DNA from: Amoebophrya sp. A120
Taxonomy: Eukaryota; Sar; Dinophyceae; Syndiniales; Amoebophryaceae
Assembly: GCA_905178155.1 (NCBI GenBank)
Contig: CAJINV010000006.1
Location: 3,568,169 to 3,632,168, forward strand
DNA: 64,000 bases
Direction: 5' to 3'
Part shown: in pieces, positions 11,829 through 21,862 of the stretch
Layout of the letters: every line of letters starts with the position of its first letter
Position numbering within the stretch: the stretch's first letter is position 1
The notes under the pieces: model-generated
What the model was told of the DNA's origin: nothing
Database searches by the model: none
Seen by the model: only the letters and a program-made list of their open reading frames with translations
Program-made: the position numbers and the translations under genes

Positions 11829-13343
11829 AAAAAACTAAATCAAAAGGCGACTTTTCCTTTTACTTGTCTTCCTGCTGCTTCAGCTTCTACCTCGTGTTCG
11901 TCAAAAAAAAGGGGAAAAAATACGAAAAAAAAAACGTGAAAAAAAAATGTGAAAAAAAAGTTGAGAGTTGTGTCCGCGTTAAATTCAAAATTCATACGTA
12001 AAGTTCGCGATTTATCGTAAAAGCTTGACAAGATTTCTTTATTCTTAGTCCCCGGAGTAGCAGACTTCTTTATTTCGTCTTGTTTGTGTGTGCTTGGAAC
12101 AAGTTTCAGACTACAATTGAAAATTTTTTTTTGTACTACAGAATAAAAAAGTTCTTGGGAGTCGGAGTCGTGGTCTTTAGGCTTGCTTGTCGTTGAAGAA
12201 GTTCACAAACTCCCGTACCCGGTCAAATGTTACAAAGCGCGTGACTCTGCACAGAGGACAGGCACAAGCGATGTTGAGCTACTGTGCTTGCAAAGGTCGG
12301 GGTACGATCTTCACAAAACACAGCTTGTTCGTTGGATTCGTTAACGTTACTTAGCAGAGAGGGATACTTAATTTGCGGTTTTGTTTTTTTATTCCGCACC
12401 TGTCATTAGAATAGCAGCACAGGTACAGGAGCAATATCATTTCATCGCCAAGAAGACAAGAAGATGCTTCTCGCCTTTTGAGCGCACCATGGTCAGCATC
12501 TAGAACAAGAAGCCACCGACCACGAGCACTAGTACTATTCTATTACTAACTTAAGTTTAACTTTTCACGAGTAATAAATCCAACGAGGCAGAAGTCACTT
12601 GACCTTTGGGACGATGAAGCTGCGAACGATATGGTAGAAGAGGCACGAAGATAGTACCGACGTTGCCGTACGATTGTTCTTGTGCTTCTTCGACGCCAGT
12701 ATATTCACTTTCATTCTTTATGGTCACGACGAGATTTCGGCTTTAATACCGGATGAGAAAACCGAGACGAGACCAGGAGATTGCTTCATGGGCCGTGATG
12801 ATGGTGCACGAAACTCAATACGAAAATTCAACCGATAGAACTACTAAGGACAGAACTACTAACGACAATAATGTTCCTGCTTTTGTTGAATTCAGTCAAT
12901 ACGACAACGACCGAGGAGAAACCGCGGTACGGCGAAAGCGAAACCGAACTCATCTCACAACGATTTTCTTTCACGAACCGCCCAGTTTTGGGCCCGACGT
13001 TAGTATGACATTCTCTGAACCGACGAAAGAGGGATGATTTTGCCGTTTTTACACTGTCACTGCCTAAACTTGCGCCGGAGGAGCAGGTAATAAAGGTTGC
13101 AAAGCTCGAAGATAGATTTTTCACTATTTTACCGATATCACCCCTACTGACACTTCTTGCCGAGTTGATGTTTTGACATGTTGTACGAACAACACCAAGA
13201 GCCTGCCTGGTGCGATGGAAAGGAACGCGGCTGACCAATCTTCCAATACGGAAATAAACGAAGATTTTTATGCTGCTTCTAAACATGAATGGCCATGAAA
13301 TGAAGAAAATGTCTGTTACTTCTAAACAAGCCGAGTTGTACTT
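11829..13343. other. Intergenic, AT-rich, with homopolymer runs
   Basis: Between the kinase start and the RAD51-like stop. It contains A/T runs (about 11900-11960, 12120-12150) and, at about 13110-13343, the 3' flank whose diverged copy is at 2855-3040. I see no supportable gene; short frames on both strands have no family features. The kinase promoter must lie in its left part, but I recognise no element. Confidence 0.5.
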
Positions 13344-15434
13344 CTATGCAGACGGCAACGAAATCGATTTCAAAATGGTCAATTCATCCTTCGTCAAAAC
13401 TAGTGTATGGTCCACACAATGACTGAAAAACTGCCCCAGAGCCGGCTTGAAGAAAAGCGTTTTGTTTTTCGTCGAATCTTCTTCCTCATTGTTGTCATGC
13501 TGAAAGAGATGTTGAGAGTTGTGCTGCACGTCGCCCTTCCCTCCTGTAGCTGCAATTATGTCCTGTTGGCCTTGTCTCTGCACAATAGCCTGTTTCATCA
13601 TTTTCGGTTCAATTTCGATTCTTCGTTTCTTCACCTCAGGTGACGGTGGTTTCTGGTGCTGGTGGGCAGGAGCAATCTGCTGTACTTCATCCTCTCCACG
13701 GCGCTGATCGCTTTCCACCACGAACGGATCCGCCCCAGAAGCAACCGGAGCGGGTTCGTTAAACTGTATTTTGTTGAGTGCAGCCACAGCCTGGCTCAGT
13801 ATTTGTTCCTCCTCCTCCTCCTCGTCGTCAAACAAATCGCTGTCAAACACCTGGTCCATCAAACTGTTCATCTTCGCCAATTCCACCGCCTCTTTTTCCT
13901 GCTTGTTCGTCGGCTTAAAACGGATAAAATCGGCTTTGCTTGTAGTCGTCCCGGAAGATTTGGCGCCGTCCACCAGTGATGCTGCTCCAGCATCACAAGT
14001 TCCTCCGGAAGATGATGAATCCATACTAGAAGTGGCACCCCCACCATGCATCCGATACCCCCGCCAGAGCGTATCGTCTCCATAGGGCAAGACAAAGCTC
14101 CTCGTTAGGTGGTTCACGAGGATATATCAACTGTAAAAGTGTCTGGGTCTGGAAGATTCTGACACTTGTCATGCACGTTTTGTATGAGCCATGATGTCTG
14201 TGATGCATACCCGCCTAGCAATGCAGATTTTTTGAGGGCTTCTTGATGCCTATTCCGCATGACAAACGCCTTCTCAGCCGCGTAGTACTGCATTCCCTTT
14301 GGTACTCATGCAATACAGATTTTTTTGGAATCCAAATGCAGCATCACAAGTTGCATTCTTCCAGGCCCACACATTTTTGCACTTGGTAGGATACTCGTTT
14401 TCGCAACTTGCCGGATTTTTTGCATGGTTTTGAAAATTTTTTTGTTCAGGTTCAAACGGTCGGCGATTTGTGATTGCTTGTTGTCGTGAAATATCCTGTG
14501 CAGAAGTATCGCACTCGTATTGCAATCATGCATTTACAATTTTTTTTCTTAAGGTGAATCCGCATTACAAATTTTATTTCTCATGCTGAGGAAATTTGTA
14601 ATGCATTTATACGACTACGATACTTTTGCACTGTATATGAAATCCGGTAGTTTTCGTTGGGTCGATTGCACTCCGGATCAGAAACGCGATGGAGTCGACG
14701 ATGAGAAGGTCAAATTTGTTCGATTTTATTGTATGATCGGTTTGATTTTTGACGCATTGTTCGGTAATTTTCCCGTCCAAGAATTTGGAAAATTCCTCTA
14801 GATCGTAGACTCGTTCGAATTCGAACTCAAAAGGCGCAGCGGAAATTGTGATGGCGCAACCTGTCGTCCTGCCGGGGAAGAATTCCGTCCCGGAGGCCGA
14901 AAGGTGTTCTTGGAAAACGTCCTGCAATTCCAATGGATATCTCCCCTCCGGATCCAACATCCTACCGCCCTGCGTGTCCACGTAGCAGATGCGGAAAGTG
15001 GGACGTCGACGAGGATTTCTGAGTTCTTTGTCATGCTGTTTTCCAAGAGCCAGAGCAGCGACCGAGTGGTCTTCAGCTTCACAGCGTGCCAGCAAGTTCC
15101 CGCGGACGACGTTGTGCAACAAAAACTCGGAGATTTTCACGTTCGGCAGCCCGACGAGTTGCCAAATACCGGGGGTGAAGCCTTGGTTGTCCAAGTAGGC
15201 GTCGATGGCCGGGACGCCGGAGGTTATGAAGGATAAGGAATCCGAGCCTTCCTTGATGTGCTGGAAGGGGGCGGAGTAAGAAGAAGAAGATGCGGAGGAC
15301 GGTTGTCCACCTTCTGAACCGTAATTGGTTTGCTGGTGCTGCGAAATCTTCTTGTCGTTCCACGTTTCATTGGAGCTTTCGCCGTCCGAAACATCTTCAG
15401 CAGCAGACGGAATGGAACTTAGAAAGGCGTCCAT
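13344..15434 (-). CDS. RAD51-family recombinase paralog, degenerate Walker A
   Basis: Three exons (15434-14638, 14491-14389, 14124-13344) joined across two introners give 556 aa. Fusing the exons with one copy of each 5-bp repeat removed keeps the frame. Residues about 65-300 resemble a RecA/RAD51 core. SGVPAIDAYLDNQGFTPGIW aligns with the 'G.ITEI.G' start. The following VGLPNVKISEF sits where the Walker A P-loop should be but lacks the GKT. LLIVDSIAFLI is a good Walker B strand. VAKTSILVNHLTR corresponds to the 'VVVTNQV' strand, and LPYGDDTLWRGY to the 'P.GG..W.H' region. The last ~190 residues are an acidic, Gln-rich tail not seen in ordinary RAD51. It is probably a RAD51D/XRCC2-type mediator; which paralog is not decidable here. 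A relic of its 3' end is at 2855-3160. Confidence 0.75.
14125..14388. mobile_element. Introner, family A
   Basis: Perfect GGATA repeat on both sides; ends TATCAACTGTAAAAGTGTCT and ACATTTTTGCACTTGGTA. Intron of the RAD51-like gene: removal plus one repeat gives ...TSIL|VNHL, the expected core strand. Confidence 0.92.
14492..14637. mobile_element. Introner, family B
   Basis: Perfect TGAAA repeat on both sides. Family B ends read TATCCTGTGCAGAAGTATCG and CGATACTTTTGCACTGTATA. Second intron of the RAD51-like gene: removal gives TTGF|HDNKQ in frame. Confidence 0.92.
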
Positions 15435-15837
15435 CTTGATGTTATCTTGATCTTCCCTTTCGTGCTCTCAAACACTTGCAGATGAGTTAACTCATGCACA
15501 CAATCTTTATCTTGCTGTTGCTGCACATGATGTCAAATTCAATTCTATCCAGTAGTTGCACTCGAAGCAAAGACGCACTCGCAACAGTAGCAGCAAAAAT
15601 CAGAAGCACACGAGGAGCGCCAGTATTCGCATGAGAACAGCAGTTACTTGCACTCATACGGCAGTGTGCTGTTTCCTTTTCAGCATCAGCGGTCTCTCCT
15701 GCTCATTGCTTCCCAAAGTTTTTTCTCCTTACATTTTGGCTGTCCTACTTAGCCCTAATCGTTGGTCCTGAAAGCTCGGTGACAATAGCGTCTGCCCGGC
15801 ACCATCGCAGTCATTGTAACTTCAAAATTTGCATTCG
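15435..15837. other. Short intergenic spacer
   Basis: 403 bp between the RAD51-like start codon and the stop of the next gene. No gene, repeat or introner seen. It should hold the RAD51-like promoter and the 3' end of the neighbour. Confidence 0.5.
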
Positions 15838-18800
15838 TCAGAACGAAATCAACCGCAACAGCATCTTCCTGTCTTCTTCCTCCGTCGGCGGCGAATAAGC
15901 CTTCCTTTGCAACATCTTTCCCTTCGGCTTATTACCAGCAGTGGACGAAGAAATTGTCGATGACACAAGGTCGAAAATGCGGTTTGAGGTGCCTGCATTC
16001 GCAGTCGCGTTGGCCGACGTCGGAGTTGAGTTGTAGCTGGTTTCGTATTGCTGCTTTTTCTGCTGCTCGTCAGACACGGTTCCATCGGTTTGGTCTTTCG
16101 ATCCGCCATCAGTACCACCAGCACCACCTGCTCCCGTGGGGCTCTTGTTTCCGTTCGTCTTTTTGAAAATCCTTTCGTAAAAGGAAGAAATTTTCGCGGA
16201 AGAAACTGCAGCAGCGGTGGCGGAGGCTGCTGTGGAGATTTCTGCATTAGCATTATCTCCTTGAGCAGCTGCAGTAGCTCCACCAGTTGCAGCTGTTTTG
16301 CTGCCCTGCGCGCCGGTACTGTCCTCCAAAAGACTGTCGAGAGACACATTCACAATTCGCGAAGCCGGCTCGAACTTCAAGTCAGACACATTCAGCGCGG
16401 GGGCCGCGGGGGGAGGGGGTGGTGGAGTACTCCCTTTTGACGGTATTACTGCTGCATCCGTGCTCTTCGGCGATGTTGTAGTGGTCGCGTTCCCGTTTAG
16501 TAGAGCTTCGACGATATTACCAGCACTTCCACTTTTCTGTTCCGCGGACACTGCAGCGTCAACTACCGGAGCGCCGCCACTAGACCCAGGGGCAACACCA
16601 GCTGCTTCCTTGCTCGTGGTCTTGCTACCCGGACCAGGACCGATGCCACCCGGGACGAGGTTGTTCTGGACTCCACTAGCAGTGCCTGCTCCTGCAGTGG
16701 TAGTCGCAATAGTATTCGCCACGCCGGCAAGAAAACCGCCGACAGACTCGTAAACATCGGTGACTTTGAGTTTCGCTGCACCGGCCATTTTCTCCTCGCC
16801 CTCCGAACTCGCTGTGGTGCTGCTGGCAGCTGCGGGCGGAGGAGGCTTGTGCGGTGACAACATTTGGCTGAAGAGACCACCCGAGGAACCTGTGCTGCCA
16901 CTTTTAGGTGAAGATGTAGATGTAGATCCAGAACCACCAGAACCTCCAGGTCCTGTCAACCCAGGAGAACTCGTCAGCAAACTTTCACTCAGCACTTTCT
17001 GCTGGTGTTATCAAATGCAAAAGTGTCTGGGTCTGGAAGAGTGCGCGACTTGTCATGCTGCTTTTCCATGACCCATGAGGTCTGGAATGCAGGACCTAGC
17101 ATGAAAGATTCTGCGGAACATTTCTCATGCCTATCCTGCATGAGAAACTCCCTCCCGACTTGGTCAAAACTGGACGACTTTTGGAAATCATGCAACACAA
17201 ATTTTGCATGCTGCAGATTTAGCATGACAAGTTCCAATCTTCCAGACCCACACACTTTTACATTTGCTAGGTGCTTCCGCAACGCAATCCTGGTCAATTC
17301 CCCGGTCAACGGGTCGAAGATCTCCGCCGGCAGAGGGTCGCCCGCGATGAAAAATTCTGTTTCGGACGTGAGATACCCCTGGTCCAGACGCTCGCGCATG
17401 ACAGATTTAGTACTGAACTGGTGGGCTTTGTCAGAAGAATTCTGTTGTTGTGTGGAAGTTGAAGTCCCACCGCTGCTTTCCATATTGACGCACACGTACT
17501 CGATCACGTTATTTTCTTGTGTTGCTTCATCTTCCGCAATAGACCTTTCTCCAGTCGGGAAAAGGGTAGTTGAAATAAACCTGTGACCGAATCTCACCAC
17601 CTGTTGCTCTTCCCGACATTTTTTCAAAGCGGGAGCGATAGAAGGAAGCCGCTCATTAATTGGCACGTTCACATCGATGGGCAGGAGCTGAATTCTCCCA
17701 ATGTTCTGCATACTTGGCGGTGGAGGTGCTGGGGCTGGCACAGTGGTGGAACCTGTAGTTTTCTCTCCGTTTACAAAATCAAGCACTGTAGTCGCAACAC
17801 CAGAAGTTGCGGCTGCTACTCCAACTCCTCCGGTACTAGTTGTACCTGTTGTAGTGGCAATTGCTGTAGTACTGCCAACTATAACATCATCGTTACCACC
17901 ACCACTCCTCGCCGCAACCGTCGTGGAAACTGTAGTTATCACGTTCGTGCCCGTTTGCTTCAAAAAATTTCCGACGAAGGAGACGTTGGTGTTCATGGTT
18001 TCAAATTGTTTCAGCATCTTGTTCTTGATCGTCTTTTGCTGCTCCTCCTCCTGTTCTTTCAGCTTCTTCTCCTCAATAATCATCTCCGACCGCGCCCGCC
18101 ACTCCGCGTACGATTGAGGAACGTTTACGTTGGTGTCGGCTGTGGACGATGTGGTGTCTCCTGCTTGCTCTTTCATTTCGGATGCTGTACCTCCTGTGGC
18201 AGCCGAAAAAAGGTCGGCTTGAAGACCGACAGCACCGCCGGTGGCTACAGCCGGTGGCGCAGCTGTACTAGTCAACGGTTCTGTTTGCCTCTGCGCTGTT
18301 GACGGCACCGGCACTGCAGCCCCTACCACTGCCGCGAACCCTGACGTGACAGAAGTTTGGTCCAACAGCGAATCGAGTAACAGTGCCGTCGGACTTTCGG
18401 CTTCGAGAAGATCTTTATTACGACTACCCGCTGCAGGAGTAGTTGTACTTGTAGCTTGGTGTGGAGGTGGCGAAGTAGAGGTACCTCCTGTCGTTGTAGT
18501 GCTGGAAGTTGCTGCACCTTCGTCAGCACCAGCACCCGCAGCCAGCAAATTCAACAAGTCAATACTCGCCCGGCGGTTCTCTTCGGTAGATGTAGTGCTG
18601 GTTCCGGCGCTTGAAAAAGATTGGTTTTGCGCATTAGTTGGCTCATTCGACACTACAGCTCCTGCAGCCCCCGCTGTAGAATTCCCCGCACTCGAGACTT
18701 ATGAATTGCACAAGTGTCCTCTGGGTCTGGAAGATTCCAACTTGTCATGGTAAAAAATCTGAAGCATGCGAAAATCTGTGTTGCATGAGTGCCAAGAGCT

Positions 18801-19566
18801 GTACACTTTTGACCAAGTTAGTAGTTGGAGGGGAGTTTCTCATACCAGGAGAGGCATGATAGGGATCTCACAGAATGTCTGTCATGCTAAGTCCCGCATT
18901 CCAGACCTCATGGGTCATGGAAAATCTACATGACAAGTCTACACTTTTCCAGACCCAGACATTTTTACATTTGATAGGACTGGGGGAGTTGGGCTGTCGA
19001 AGAGAGACAGTAGGTCAACAGAGTTAGAAGAACCAGGTGCACCTCCACCTATCGTGGCCGGATTGCCGGGCGTATTGAGATAATTGACCGGAGATGAAGT
19101 TGTGGCCCCCTTAGAAGCACAAGCATCAATTTTCTCCCGAAACTGGGTATACAGCACCCCGAGCTCCGTCATCTCATCCAGGCCTTTTTTCCCTTTGTTG
19201 GCCCGGATCAAGTCTTCCAGCATCCCAACCCAAGCTTGCTCAAAGCCGGAGAATGACTCGTTATGAATTGCAAAAGCATCGTACTAGTATGAATTCTTGC
19301 ATTACAGATTTCCTCAGCATGATAGATGGAACGCTTGCATTACAGATTTCCTCAGCATGTAATGCATGACTGCGATAATTGCTACGAGTACGATACTTTT
19401 GCAATGCATACATGTTATTGTTTTGCAATTCCAAACCGTAATACACAAGCACTTTCTCGATTCGCAAGTCGGACCGGCACCAGGACCGCAGCTGGGGTAA
19501 ATCTGCGTTTTGGAGTTGCGTCTCATCGCAACAGAGAATTTCCGTGGAGAGCTCTTCAACGTCCAT
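15838..19566 (-). CDS. 1008-aa Ser/Thr/Ala-rich protein with clathrin-box-like motifs
   Basis: Four exons (19566-19411, 19261-18977, 18699-17270, 17008-15838) join across three introners; the total is an exact multiple of three and gives 1008 aa. The N-terminal ~130 residues look folded (MDVEELSTEIL..., then a helical GFEQAWVGMLEDLIRANKG region). The rest is mostly low complexity. Two short motifs stand out, DLLSLFD in exon 2 and IDLLNLL in exon 3, both close to the clathrin-box pattern L-phi-x-phi-[DE]. Exon 3 ends with a more conserved-looking block (RFGHRFISTTLFPTGERS ... FDPLTGELTRIALRKH). I do not recognise the family. The motifs would suit an endocytic or trafficking adaptor, but short motifs in Leu/Ser-rich sequence arise by chance. 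The start is the first ATG after a stop. Confidence 0.65.
17009..17269. mobile_element. Introner, family A
   Basis: Flanks GGTGT / GGTGC; ends TATCAAATGCAAAAGTGTCT and ACACTTTTACATTTGCTA. Last intron of the 1008-aa protein; removal gives LRKH|QQKV in frame. Confidence 0.9.
18700..18976. mobile_element. Introner, family A
   Basis: Flanks AGACT / GGACT; ends TATGAATTGCACAAGTGTCC and ACATTTTTACATTTGATA. Intron of the 1008-aa protein; joins TPPV to SSAGN. Confidence 0.9.
19262..19410. mobile_element. Introner, family B
   Basis: Flanks CTCGT / CATGT (two mismatches); ends TATGAATTGCAAAAGCATCG and CGATACTTTTGCAATGCATA. First intron of the 1008-aa protein; joins LQNNN to ESFSG. Confidence 0.88.
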
Positions 19567-19697
19567 TTTTATTTGGGGCAGGAGGTAGGATTTTGGGTTT
19601 ATTTTGAGAAATGGAAAGAGATAGAGAAGCAGTTGATGTGTCAGAACTTCTTCTTGTTCAGTTGGACGATATGAAGATCGCGCCCGGAGGGCGATAT

Positions 19698-20962
19698 TGG
19701 TAACCAAATGCGTGCGCGAAAATCTAACCAGCGCGAAAGCCAAACCAGCCGCGCGGCTGCCACCACCATTTCTTTTTTTTAATTAGAATCCCACTTCTTC
19801 TTCTTGAACCGCGGGCCGCAGTTTGCGGTCGCGGCCCCGTTCTCCTTGATTCGCGGGCCGCGACATGCGGTCGCGGCCCTAAAGGGCCGCGGACAACTAC
19901 TGTCGCCCGCGGCGGCCCGCAGGCTCCTGCGATAAGCATTGCAGGCGAAATTCGGTCTGCTATTTCGCAGCGGGGCATCCTTTCCAGCCCCCTGCATGAC
20001 AAACTGGCCCCCTGGCCAGGAAGGTATGTGCCCGGGGGGGCGAGCCCCCCCCGGACCCCCCCCCATCCACCTTCGCCGCGGGGCATCCTTTCTAGCCCCC
20101 TGCATGACAAACTGGCCCCCTCGCCAGGAAGGTATGTGAAAAACCGCAAAGCAAAGAACCCGGGCTGGGCCACCAAAGTCGGCCATTTCAGACCCGGGGA
20201 AGATGCCGAATTTCTGCCCACAACCCAGGGCAAGTGCGGACTTTGTGACATACCCCCGCCCGCTTCTAGTGCGGTTTTCTTTTCCCAATCGCGATGGTAC
20301 GGCGCAGGCGCGCGCCCGCCGGACCGCCCTTGGTGGCCAGTTTCTAAGCCTGCCGAGGGTTCTCGACTTTTGCTAATTCTTCCTTATTTTTCAAGCTTTT
20401 AGGTGGCCGAAGGGCTCTGCACATTTTCACCGCCCGCATCTAACTGGCAGTTTTGAAGCCTGCGGAGGGATTGCGCTTTTGCGCAATTTCTCATCTTTTT
20501 TCATTTTCCAAGTGGCCCGGGTGATCTGCACAAAATCCGACGATTGCTTCCGCCCACGTTATGAAGCAACTTTTTGCCATTTTTTTCCAACTTTTTCCAG
20601 TTACGAAGCGGCCCAAGGCTTCCGAACAGGTCGCGGGCCTGCTTCTCCAACGCAGCTGGCCAGCGGGCGGAGCAAATAGCAGTCCGTCTCTTTTTCAGAT
20701 ATCAAGTGGGCCAAACCGCAAAAATGCTCTTTTTTCACCTTCTCCCGCTTGGTTTCTGCCGTTTTTGCGACATTTTTGACCTCCTGGCCATTTTCCCATC
20801 TGCTCCGCTTTTTTTCCCTTCTCCCGCTTCATTTCTGGCCATTTCCCTGACCTTCACGCCTCCCGGCGGTTGCCCTATATGGTAACGGCAACTGCCTTCG
20901 CGCTGCGTTTGCTAAGCAATATCGCAAGCGCGCAGAGCGCGCGCGCACGCATTTGGTTACCA
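19698..20962. mobile_element. 1.27-kb GC-rich TIR element, non-autonomous
   Basis: The left end TGGTAACCAAATGCGTGCGC is repeated inverted at the right end (20940-20962). The inner left sequence to 19735 is identical to the inverted copy at window bases 1-38. Flanks GATAT / GATTA may be a degenerate target duplication. Inside are two copies of a ~60-bp segment 107 bp apart (from 19970 and 20077) and loosely repeated ~115-bp T-rich units at 20340-20640. No transposase-like frame is evident. It lies ~130 bp upstream of the 1008-aa gene's start codon, so it is part of that gene's upstream region. Confidence 0.8.
19970..20137. repeat. 107-bp-spaced direct repeat inside the TIR element
   Basis: GCGGGGCATCCTTTC...CAGGAAGGTATGTG occurs at 19970 and again at 20077, separated by a G/C palindromic spacer. 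Only a few bases differ, so the duplication is recent. Confidence 0.85.
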
Positions 20963-21862
20963 GATTACAGAAGAACCACTGCTCGCCAACTTCCAAACCA
21001 GCAAGCTGCAGCTAGATCATGTTCTTCATCTTCATGTGCTAATGCTAAGTGTTCATGTTGCGGTTGCGAATCAACTTTACACGGAAGACCAAAGTTGTAG
21101 AGAATGTAGAGGCCGCGGAGGAGCTATCCCGTCCCTAGTTGTACCAAGATCATCGTCTGTGTTTGTACAGCCAAAGGCGATCAGTACGCAAGATGAGCGA
21201 GATTTTTCGTACGTTTTTCATTTGACAAGACACTTGCTCTGTTACTGTTCATGCTGTTTTATGCCAAACAGCATTACAAATCGAGCGGGTCTTTCGGGCA
21301 AGAGCAGGAAGGACGCGGAAATGATCAATCTTGCTGCGCTTGATGCGTGTGCGTGCCTTCTACATACAAGAACAATTGCAGTACAACACAACAAACTGAT
21401 ATCTTTGCTGTGCGAAGCTTCGGCAGCAACATTGCGCCATCGCAAGTGGCGAGTGAACAGATTGTGTGTAAAATGTGCGCAGACGAGAAGATTCCTCACG
21501 ATTTCCATGAGTCATGTTCTTTCATCATGAACAGATTGAAATACTGGCACTTTTGATTTTTCGTTAATGCTGAGATTGTCAAATGGCACAATAATCTACG
21601 GTCGACGTTGATAATCATCTTGCTCAAACAAGTTCAAGTTGGGTATTGGTACTGCAAAAATGAAATATATCTTCTAGTACTACTCTGGGTTGTGGGTATA
21701 GGATTTAGGAAAAAAATGTTTATCTTCTTGGCCGCGGGAAAGAGAAATAGTTCGTGCTTCTTATCTGCCAGAAGGTTCAAAAAATGGGGCCGACATAATG
21801 CCCGTCCTCAATCAATGGAGTAAATGAAGGCTCTACTCCTGTCTCGAGGACCTGCGCTTTGT
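20963..21862. other. Intergenic, no supported gene
   Basis: 900 bp between the TIR element and the stop codon of the next gene. A 164-codon frame on the plus strand (21036-21530) has unstructured composition, no family and the wrong orientation for this window; I do not call it. Confidence 0.45.

Noticed and set aside
21036-21530. Plus-strand 164-codon frame
   Set aside because: No domain or consistent composition, and it lies in a spacer with the opposite orientation to all genes here.
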